DNA of 8,848 nt from contig WRDL01000060.1 in NCBI GenBank assembly GCA_009784095.1, forward strand, positions 1 to 8,848, read 5' to 3'. Of this stretch, positions 1 to 5,674 are shown piece by piece. This stretch comes from Coriobacteriia bacterium. GTDB taxonomy: Bacteria > Actinomycetota > Coriobacteriia > WRKU01. How positions within the stretch are numbered: the stretch's first letter is position 1; each line of letters begins with the position of its first letter. Made by a program: the position numbers and the translations under genes. Below the pieces are notes generated by a model, which saw only the letters and a program-made list of their open reading frames with translations, did no database searches and was not told where the DNA came from.

Positions 1-52
1 ATCAAAGCAGGCCGGCGACACCGTCAGAGTGACCGTCCAAGAGCGCGCATAG
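1..52 (+). CDS. Possible 3' end of an unidentified plus-strand gene (partial)
   Basis: Reading from base 2, sixteen codons run in frame to a TAG at 50-52 and give a peptide ending AGDTVRVTVQERA. Its pattern of G-D-T-V followed by alternating valines resembles a terminal beta strand, such as the end of a PDZ domain in HtrA-type proteases. Its third codon positions are mostly G or C, like the real genes here. The gene would converge on the ABC exporter, whose stop codon begins at base 54, leaving a single base between the two stops. The fragment is too short to identify. Another frame across the same bases also stays open to base 57, so this remains a weak call that needs sequence to the left of the window. 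Confidence 0.33.
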   Translation, partial: SKQAGDTVRVTVQERA

Positions 53-53
53 A

Positions 54-1709
54 CTAGATCGGGAACTCACCTGCATAGGACGGGAGCCATTCGGTGATGG
101 TGCCGTCCGCATCGATGACATAGTGGCGATTGCAAATGCGTACGAGATCGGGATCGTGCGTCGTGATGATCACGGTCTTATCCGCGAGGTCCTCGACGAT
201 CATGCGTTGGATCTGCTCGGATGAGGCCAGATCCAAATTCGATGAGGGCTCATCCATGATCATGATCTCACGCTGTCCGAGCATCCCGCGCAGGATCTTG
301 ATGCGCATCTTCTGTCCATCGGAAAGGTTGGCGGCATTCTCCGAGATCATCGTATCGAGTTTCTCGGGCAAAGTGAGTGCCCATTCCTTGAGCCCTGCGC
401 GATCGAGCATCTCGTAGAGCTCCTCATCGCTATAATCGCGCCCCAAACAGAGATTGTTACGCAAGGTATCGTTGAAGAGGTTGAGCGCCTGGCTGATGTA
501 CACGGCGTCTTCAAGATATGGCACGAGCCGTCTGCGCTTGCGCGTGTCATAGGTGATCGTGCCGGTATCCGGCTGATACTCGCCGCGCAATAGACCGAGG
601 AACGTGCTCTTTCCCGCACCGGACGGGCCGGTCAGCGAAATATGATCTCCCCGCTCGATATAGAACTTCTCGACAAAGATGTGGCGCTCGCTGGACTGAT
701 AGGTGAAACTCATATCGCTGACCGTGATGTTGCGCCAACGATGGTGGAGTATGTAGCCTTCCTCAGCCTGGGTCTCGGCCATCAGATTATCGTAGCGATC
801 CATCGAGATCTGGAAATCGACCATGCGCTGGATCGATCCGGTGACCGCTGAGATCTGGCTTTTGAGCTGACCGAAGATGCCGGTATAGAAGACGACCCAG
901 AACAATGCGCCGTAGCTGGGATCTTGGTAGAGCATCCATGCGATGTTTCCCAAGATCAGCAACAGGATCGCATACGTGAACAGATCGAAGATCCATTGGA
1001 TCTTGACCTCGTAGGAGGTCTTCTCCGCACCTTTCGCATCGACTTCAGCGGATTTCTCGTCGATCTGATCGGCGAAATAATCCTCCGCGTCGAGCTTCTT
1101 GATCGAGAGCGTGTTGTTCTGGATGTCACTGACCATCGCGCGATAGTTCGCGCCCATCTGGAAATACTCCTTGGATAGCTTGATCTGCTTTTTCATCAGC
1201 ATCGACTGGATCAGGACGGTGATACCGATCAGGATGAGTGCCAATACCGCGATCCACACCGATTGGCGTGAGAGCGCGATCGTCAGCACCACCAGACCAA
1301 CGATCACGTTAACGACCGTCGACAGATAGTTCGAGACGATCTGCGCGAGTTGGTTATTCGCATCGGTGACGATCTCTTTGATGTATTGCTGCCCCAGATC
1401 GATGATCGCCTCGGAAGGCATCTGAAGGACCGTCACCAACGAGCGTTTGCGCAGGCTGCGCTGATAGACACGGGATTTCATCTCACGATACATCTGTAAA
1501 AGTCCGTTGACCACCGCGAGTATGAGATAGTAGCCCGCCAAGATCGCGATAAATGTGAGAAGCCGCTCGAAGGTGAACTCGCTACTGAAGAACTCGGCGG
1601 TGATCAGAGAATAGCCATAGGTCAACAGCTGAGCGATGAGGCTCAAGAAGAAGAGCAGATAGAACTTGTTTGCGACAAATTCATCCCAAATACGTCTCGC
1701 CATAGACAC
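54..1709 (-). CDS. ABC exporter, fused membrane and ATP-binding domains (half-transporter)
   Basis: This is a type I ABC exporter half-transporter of about 551 residues, expected to work as a dimer in the cytoplasmic membrane. The N-terminal half has about six hydrophobic segments (near residues 16-37, 49-72, 125-147, 151-171, 239-260 and 267-282). The nucleotide-binding domain follows: A-loop Tyr337 (SFTY), Walker A GPSGAGKST at 361-369, Q-loop Gln407, signature LSDGQ at 462-466, Walker B ending Asp486-Glu487, and H-loop His518. The signature is LSDGQ rather than LSGGQ, and the next residues read KMRIKILRGML instead of the usual QRIALARAL. The catalytic Glu and H-loop His are present, so ATPase activity is expected. 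GTG at 1709 is preferred as start because GGGAG lies 8 bases upstream; GTG at 1718 and ATG at 1703 are alternatives. It follows pheT after about 100 bases. The substrate cannot be told from sequence; drugs, peptides or lipids are all possible. Confidence 0.93.
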   Translation of the reverse strand: MSMARRIWDEFVANKFYLLFFLSLIAQLLTYGYSLITAEFFSSEFTFERLLTFIAILAGYYLILAVVNGLLQMYREMKSRVYQRSLRKRSLVTVLQMPSEAIIDLGQQYIKEIVTDANNQLAQIVSNYLSTVVNVIVGLVVLTIALSRQSVWIAVLALILIGITVLIQSMLMKKQIKLSKEYFQMGANYRAMVSDIQNNTLSIKKLDAEDYFADQIDEKSAEVDAKGAEKTSYEVKIQWIFDLFTYAILLLILGNIAWMLYQDPSYGALFWVVFYTGIFGQLKSQISAVTGSIQRMVDFQISMDRYDNLMAETQAEEGYILHHRWRNITVSDMSFTYQSSERHIFVEKFYIERGDHISLTGPSGAGKSTFLGLLRGEYQPDTGTITYDTRKRRRLVPYLEDAVYISQALNLFNDTLRNNLCLGRDYSDEELYEMLDRAGLKEWALTLPEKLDTMISENAANLSDGQKMRIKILRGMLGQREIMIMDEPSSNLDLASSEQIQRMIVEDLADKTVIITTHDPDLVRICNRHYVIDADGTITEWLPSYAGEFPI

Positions 1710-1717
1710 CGATCGCA

Positions 1718-1722
1718 CTCCC
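1718..1722 (-). promoter_or_regulatory. Ribosome binding site of the ABC exporter
   Basis: GGGAG on the minus strand is separated by 8 bases from the GTG at 1709. The GTG at 1718 would overlap this site, and the ATG at 1703 would be 14 bases away. The site therefore decides for the GTG at 1709. Confidence 0.5.
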
Positions 1723-1745
1723 TACCTTCTTGCATTTGAGCTCTC

Positions 1746-1754
1746 ATCATACCA
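1746..1754 (-). promoter_or_regulatory. Candidate extended -10 promoter for the ABC exporter
   Basis: The minus strand reads TGGTATGAT, a match to the extended -10 form TGnTATAAT with one change in the hexamer. No good -35 box lies at the normal distance, which extended -10 promoters can tolerate. Transcription would start near 1739 and leave a leader of about 30 bases before the GTG at 1709. No terminator hairpin is visible between pheT and this gene, so read-through from pheST is also possible. Confidence 0.33.
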
Positions 1755-1813
1755 CCGCACGAAATACGCAAAGAGTGACCACCCGATTGCCAAGATAAAC
1801 TTGAACGAATTCT

Positions 1814-4288
1814 CTAGCTTCTCAGTTCGGCGCCGAGTTCGTGCTTGAGTTTTGCGAGTACCTTCTCATGGACACGCTCGACCTCTTCACTGGTGAGCGT
1901 ACGGTCATCGGCGCGATATGCCAACCGATATGCCATCGACTTCTTGCCCTCAGCGACACCTTTGCCTCGATAGACATCGAACAGGTGCACGTCGGCAAGC
2001 GGGGTCTTCTTCCCCAGCGCTTTGATGCGTCGCTCGATATCCTTATGAGCCACCTCTTCGTCGACCACGAGCGCGATATCCATCTCGATACCGGGATAGC
2101 GTGGAGGCGCGCTGAAATCTCGCTCTGCCTTCGCGTATTTGATCACTTTGGCACCATCGACCTCGAATGCGACCACGGGATCATCGATCTCGAATTTGCC
2201 CGCGACAGAGGGGTGCACCTCACCCATCCAACCGATGGGGTCGTTGCCCAACATCAGGATCGCCGCCTTACCCGGTTGCAGCCAGGATAGTTCCCCCTCT
2301 TTTGGTTCCAGAATGCGGAGTCGGTCGATATTGAGCTCGCGCATGAGCTGCTCGATGATACCTTTCGCATCGAAGAAGTCGATCGGCTCGGAAGCGACGT
2401 TCCAACCCGCCCGATCCCACAACCCCGAAAGGACCCCCGCGATCTTTTCGGTCTCGACCGGAAGCTTTCGTCCTGCGTTGGTCAAAAATGCCTTGCCCAT
2501 CTCAAAGAGATGCACATCGTTCACACCGCGACGCTTGTTCAGCGACACGCTGTTTAAAAGCCCCGGCAGAAGCAGAGGTCTCAAATGCGCCTGCTCGCTC
2601 GACATGGGGTTGTGCAGTGCGACCAGCTCGTCTTTCTCACCGGTCTCAAAGTTCAGCTTCGCCAGATCCAGGGTGTCGCTGAACGGCAATGTCATCGTCT
2701 CGTTCAGACCGGCGGCACGTAACGTCTTGTCGATCACACCGCGCAACTGCTGTGTACGTGAAAGACCGCCGAGACGCTCACGTCCTCCCGGAAGCGTCGG
2801 GGGCACATTCTCCATGCCCCACAACCGAATGACCTCTTCGACCAGATCGATCTCACGCTCGAGATCGGGCCTGAAGGTCGGTACGGTGACCGAAAGGGTC
2901 GTTTGCATATCATCGGTAAACGTCACCGCGCATCCGAGTCTCTCGAGATACTCTTTCGCGGTGTCGAGCGGGATGTCGTCACCCGCAATGCGATCGAGCA
3001 CCTCGCTTCGAAGTGTCAATGCACGCTCGGTGATCGGCTCTGGATAGATGTCGATCACTCCGGGAGCGACCGTCCCGCCTCCGACGAGTGCCATCAGCGC
3101 CGCGGCGCGATCGAGTGCGCTGACCGACCCACTCGGGTCGACACCGCGCTCGAAGCGCAGTGAGCTTTCGCTGATCAATTGCATAGAACGGCTCGTACGA
3201 CTCACGTTGGCCGGATCGAAGATGGCGGATTCAAGTAGTATATCGACCGTATCATCTTCGACCTCGGTCTTCATGCCACCCATGACCCCTGCGAGCGCGA
3301 TCGGCCCGCTCGGGTCGGTGATGAGCAGGTTCTCGGTCGTCAGCTTTCGCTCGATCTCGTCAAGGGTGACCATTATCTCGCCTGCTTTTGCGCGTCGCAC
3401 GATGATCTTCGCACGTCCGCTCTCATCTTTGGCGAGGCGATCCAGATCGAATGCATGCAACGGTTGCCCCATCTCGATCATGATGAAGTTGGTGACGTCG
3501 ACGATGTTGTTGATGCTGCGTATACCGGCGGAGTTGACGCGCTCGACCAGCCAAGCCGGACTCTCGCCCACGATGATGTTGCGGATCACGCGCGCCGTGT
3601 AGCGCGGGCAGAGGTTCGGCTCATCGACGACGACCGTGGCGAGCGTATCGATCGCATCGCCCTGCTCGACCAGTTCGACTTCGGGGACGAGCACACCGGT
3701 GGGTGTGCATTCGAATACCGCGCCGACCTCTCGCGCGATACCGACCATGCTCAGACAGTCCCCCCGGTTAGGAGTGATCTCTAACTCGATGATCGTGTCA
3801 CCCGCGTCGAACCAGTCCTTGAACGCGGTCCCGATCGGTGCGCTCTCATCAAGGACGAGGATACCTTGGTGGTCATCGCCCAGCCCCAGCTCACGCGCAC
3901 TGCAGTTCATGCCGAAACTCTCGACTCCGCGCAGCTTCGATTTCTTTATCAGGAATCCTTTTCCATCCTCGGTGGGGAGCACCGTACCGATCGTGGCGAC
4001 CGGCACCTTGTCTCCCGCCTCGAAGTTCTGGGCCCCGCAGACGATCTGGAGCAAGCCGCTTTCCTCACCGGTATCGACGTGCGTCACCCACAGATGATCG
4101 CTGTCGGGATGGTGCTCTTTGCTCTTGATCTGACCGATGGTGACACCGTCGGGGATCTGCCCACTCGTCTCGACCCCTTCGACCGCGGTCCCGGTCATAT
4201 CCAACCGTTCGGTCAACTCGGCGATACTCATCTCGTCAAGTGCACCGTCGGGTAATAATCCTTCTAACCAATCAAGCGAAACCCGCAT
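1814..4288 (-). CDS. pheT: Phenylalanyl-tRNA synthetase beta subunit
   Basis: This encodes the beta chain of the cytoplasmic (alpha-beta)2 enzyme that charges tRNA-Phe. At 824 residues it has the usual bacterial length and full domain order. An N-terminal segment beginning MRVSLDWLEGLLP leads into an EMAP-II-like tRNA-binding domain (about 40-150). The B3/B4 editing region, which hydrolyses mischarged Tyr-tRNA, lies around 215-375. The B5 DNA-binding-like domain, near 405-475, is followed by FRPDLEREIDLVEEVIRLWG (472-491). A catalytic-like core spans about 500-700. The C-terminal ferredoxin-fold anticodon-binding domain (about 727-820) begins near PPRYPGIEMDIALV. The ATG at 4288 has AGAGGA 8 bases upstream and lies 14 bases after the pheS stop, so the two subunits are translated from one message. 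No frameshift or missing domain is seen. Confidence 0.98.
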   Translation of the reverse strand: MRVSLDWLEGLLPDGALDEMSIAELTERLDMTGTAVEGVETSGQIPDGVTIGQIKSKEHHPDSDHLWVTHVDTGEESGLLQIVCGAQNFEAGDKVPVATIGTVLPTEDGKGFLIKKSKLRGVESFGMNCSARELGLGDDHQGILVLDESAPIGTAFKDWFDAGDTIIELEITPNRGDCLSMVGIAREVGAVFECTPTGVLVPEVELVEQGDAIDTLATVVVDEPNLCPRYTARVIRNIIVGESPAWLVERVNSAGIRSINNIVDVTNFIMIEMGQPLHAFDLDRLAKDESGRAKIIVRRAKAGEIMVTLDEIERKLTTENLLITDPSGPIALAGVMGGMKTEVEDDTVDILLESAIFDPANVSRTSRSMQLISESSLRFERGVDPSGSVSALDRAAALMALVGGGTVAPGVIDIYPEPITERALTLRSEVLDRIAGDDIPLDTAKEYLERLGCAVTFTDDMQTTLSVTVPTFRPDLEREIDLVEEVIRLWGMENVPPTLPGGRERLGGLSRTQQLRGVIDKTLRAAGLNETMTLPFSDTLDLAKLNFETGEKDELVALHNPMSSEQAHLRPLLLPGLLNSVSLNKRRGVNDVHLFEMGKAFLTNAGRKLPVETEKIAGVLSGLWDRAGWNVASEPIDFFDAKGIIEQLMRELNIDRLRILEPKEGELSWLQPGKAAILMLGNDPIGWMGEVHPSVAGKFEIDDPVVAFEVDGAKVIKYAKAERDFSAPPRYPGIEMDIALVVDEEVAHKDIERRIKALGKKTPLADVHLFDVYRGKGVAEGKKSMAYRLAYRADDRTLTSEEVERVHEKVLAKLKHELGAELRS

Positions 4289-4296
4289 GATGAACG

Positions 4297-4302
4297 TCCT
4301 CT
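4297..4302 (-). promoter_or_regulatory. Ribosome binding site of pheT
   Basis: AGAGGA on the minus strand directly follows the pheS stop codon (4303-4305) and sits 8 bases before the pheT ATG. Termination of pheS and initiation of pheT are therefore physically close, which fits coupled translation of two subunits needed in equal amounts. Confidence 0.7.
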
Positions 4303-5484
4303 CTAGAATTGCCGCAGAAAACGCATGTCACCTTCGATGAGCATGCGGATGTCGGGAATGTCATAGCGAAGCAGCGCGATACGCTCGACTCCCATACCGA
4401 ATGCGAACCCGGTATAGACCTCCGGGTCGATATCGACCGCTTCGAACACGTTAGGATCGACCATACCGCAACCGAGTATCTCGACCCAACCGACTCCACT
4501 GCAAAATCGACAGGTGGCACCATCGACCTGACCAGTGCCATCGCAGATACCACAGCTGATATCGACCTCGGCGCTCGGCTCGGTGAATGGGAAGAAATGC
4601 GGACGGAACCTCGTACGACGCTGCGGTCCGAAGATCTCACGTACGAAATGATCGAGTGTGCCTTTCAGATCGGCGAACGAGATACCCTTGTCGACCACGA
4701 GTCCTTCGATCTGGGTGAACTGCGGAAGATGTGTCGGATCGGCGATGTCGCGCCGATAGACCTTTCCGGGAGCCAGGATATAGATCGGAGGCTTCTGCTC
4801 CTGCATGGCGCGTACCTGTACGGGCGAAGTGTGCGTACGCATCAGCACCTCACTCGGCTCCGGTCCCTCGAAGTCCTCACCGCTCATATCGTGGACGTAG
4901 AACGTGTCGCTGGCACTGCGCGCCGGATGCTGCGGTGTATGGTTGAGCGCATCGAAGTTGAAAAATGTGAGCTCGACCTCGGGGCCTTCGGCGACCCGAT
5001 AGCCGAGTCCGATGAACACATCGATGATCTCGTCGCGTATACGACTGATCAGATGCTGCGACCCGATGGGATGTGCGCGACCGGGAAGCGATATATCGAG
5101 CGTGCCCTCCCCGATGCGTTTCTCGAGATCAGCATGGGATAACTCGGCTTTGCGCTCTTCGATCCATTGTTCGAGTGAGCGGCGCACTTCATTGGCCTGC
5201 GCACCGACGACCGGTCGTATATCGCTTTCGAGCGAGCCCAGATTGCGCATGAACGCGATGAAGGGGCTCTTCTTGCCGAGCACCTCGACGCGCAGTGCGT
5301 CAAGTTCAGCGAGATTCGAGAGCTCTGAGAGCGATTCTCTCACTTTGTGAGCCTGCTCGATAAAGGGGACCATCACCTCCGTGATGTGGTCGATAACGGC
5401 TTGATCGGTGATTCCCGCGTCAGCGAGACGGGCGGCTATGCCCGATTCGATCGCTGCCGGGTCTTGTCCTTTTAATGTGCTCAT
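4303..5484 (-). CDS. pheS: Phenylalanyl-tRNA synthetase alpha subunit
   Basis: This encodes the catalytic alpha chain (393 residues) of phenylalanyl-tRNA synthetase, a class II enzyme that forms Phe-AMP and transfers Phe to tRNA-Phe. The N-terminal coiled-coil arm that contacts tRNA covers about 1-125. The class II core follows, with HPIGSQHLISRIRDEI at 138-153, a motif 2 region at 216-261 (RTHTSPVQVRAM, then KVYRRDIADPTHLPQFTQIEG) and motif 3 GFAFGMGVERIALLRY at 359-374. Ala361 sits at the position that helps set Phe over larger substrates in E. coli PheS. A four-cysteine insert (Cys311, 314, 325, 328) lies before GWVEILGCGMV. The ATG at 5484 is chosen because AAAGGAAAG lies 7 bases upstream. 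The frame stays open further upstream, but that stretch has no plausible start or conserved sequence. It is longer than the roughly 330-350 residues of many PheS proteins, mostly because of an N-terminal extension. Confidence 0.98.
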   Translation of the reverse strand: MSTLKGQDPAAIESGIAARLADAGITDQAVIDHITEVMVPFIEQAHKVRESLSELSNLAELDALRVEVLGKKSPFIAFMRNLGSLESDIRPVVGAQANEVRRSLEQWIEERKAELSHADLEKRIGEGTLDISLPGRAHPIGSQHLISRIRDEIIDVFIGLGYRVAEGPEVELTFFNFDALNHTPQHPARSASDTFYVHDMSGEDFEGPEPSEVLMRTHTSPVQVRAMQEQKPPIYILAPGKVYRRDIADPTHLPQFTQIEGLVVDKGISFADLKGTLDHFVREIFGPQRRTRFRPHFFPFTEPSAEVDISCGICDGTGQVDGATCRFCSGVGWVEILGCGMVDPNVFEAVDIDPEVYTGFAFGMGVERIALLRYDIPDIRMLIEGDMRFLRQF

Positions 5485-5491
5485 AGCGTTA

Positions 5492-5500
5492 CTTTCCTTT
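5492..5500 (-). promoter_or_regulatory. Ribosome binding site that sets the pheS start
   Basis: AAAGGAAAG on the minus strand lies 7 bases before the ATG at 5484. It supports this ATG over the open frame that continues upstream to about 5625 and would add 47 unconserved residues. Confidence 0.65.
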
Positions 5501-5520
5501 ACTCGACATAGTATTTTCAG

Positions 5521-5529
5521 TGTACTACA
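5521..5529. promoter_or_regulatory. TGTACTACA palindrome, possible operator
   Basis: TGTA-C-TACA is a perfect 9-base inverted repeat. Such GT-n-AC half sites are typical of GntR-family operators, but nine bases can occur by chance. It lies 37 bases upstream of pheS and directly against the 5530-5548 hairpin. CTACAA recurs at 5604-5609, near the sulfatase start region. No regulator gene is in the window. Confidence 0.22.
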
Positions 5530-5548
5530 ACCTCCGAAATACGGAGGT
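5530..5548. promoter_or_regulatory. Strong hairpin in the pheS leader
   Basis: ACCTCCG and CGGAGGT are perfect complements around a 5-base loop, giving a 7-bp stem with five G-C pairs. On the minus strand it would lie 45 bases before the pheS ATG, in the untranslated leader if the promoter is further upstream. No run of U follows on either strand, so it is not a simple terminator. It contains GGAGG, a Shine-Dalgarno-like sequence held in the stem, but no start codon lies at a suitable distance. T-box hallmarks such as AGGGTGGnACCGCG are not seen, nor is a Phe-rich leader peptide. Its role is unknown. Confidence 0.45.
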
Positions 5549-5604
5549 GCGAGCTTGAAGTCGGAATCGATGGATTTAATGGGGTACAGGTTTGTGTATT
5601 GGTC

Positions 5605-5634
5605 TACAATAAGAGCGGAAAACAACCGTTTTCT
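5605..5634 (+). promoter_or_regulatory. Possible -10 box and start-site inverted repeat for the sulfatase
   Basis: TACAAT at 5605-5610 could be a -10 box; only a poor -35 match (GGTACA, 16 bases upstream) accompanies it. An inverted repeat, GAAAAC at 5618-5623 and GTTTTC at 5628-5633 with AACC between, would begin almost exactly at the expected transcription start. It could be an operator or a 5' leader hairpin controlling the sulfatase, and possibly pheS as well. Confidence 0.25.
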
Positions 5635-5664
5635 CGCAGATCATGCGTCAGCCAACCATATGAT

Positions 5665-5669
5665 GGGAG
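5665..5669 (+). promoter_or_regulatory. Ribosome binding site of the alkyl sulfatase
   Basis: GGGAG lies 5 bases before the ATG at 5675. It overlaps or follows the earlier in-frame ATG codons at 5660 and 5663, which have no comparable site upstream. The start at 5675 is therefore preferred. Confidence 0.5.
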
Positions 5670-5674
5670 CATTC

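Noticed and set aside
2139..3602. Long plus-strand open frames opposite pheT (up to about 300 codons)
   Set aside because: They lie wholly antisense to a fully conserved pheT, are rich in Ser, Arg and Pro as antisense frames of GC-rich genes are, and show no family motif.
5489..5509. Six-codon leader peptide (MSSKGK) ending just before pheS
   Set aside because: It has no Phe codons and no ribosome site at a suitable distance (the nearest GGAGG is 21 bases away and in a stem), so an attenuation role is not supported.
5530..5548. T-box riboswitch for pheST
   Set aside because: The conserved T-box sequence and an antiterminator-terminator pair are absent, and the leader is too short.
5485..5625. 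47-residue N-terminal extension of PheS
   Set aside because: The frame is open but would begin at a TTG, runs through the leader hairpin and has no conserved features; the ATG at 5484 has a good ribosome site.
5408..5674. Upstream extension of the sulfatase frame
   Set aside because: It would overlap the 5' end of pheS and the whole divergent promoter region; the ATG at 5675 has GGGAG upstream and leads directly into family-like sequence.
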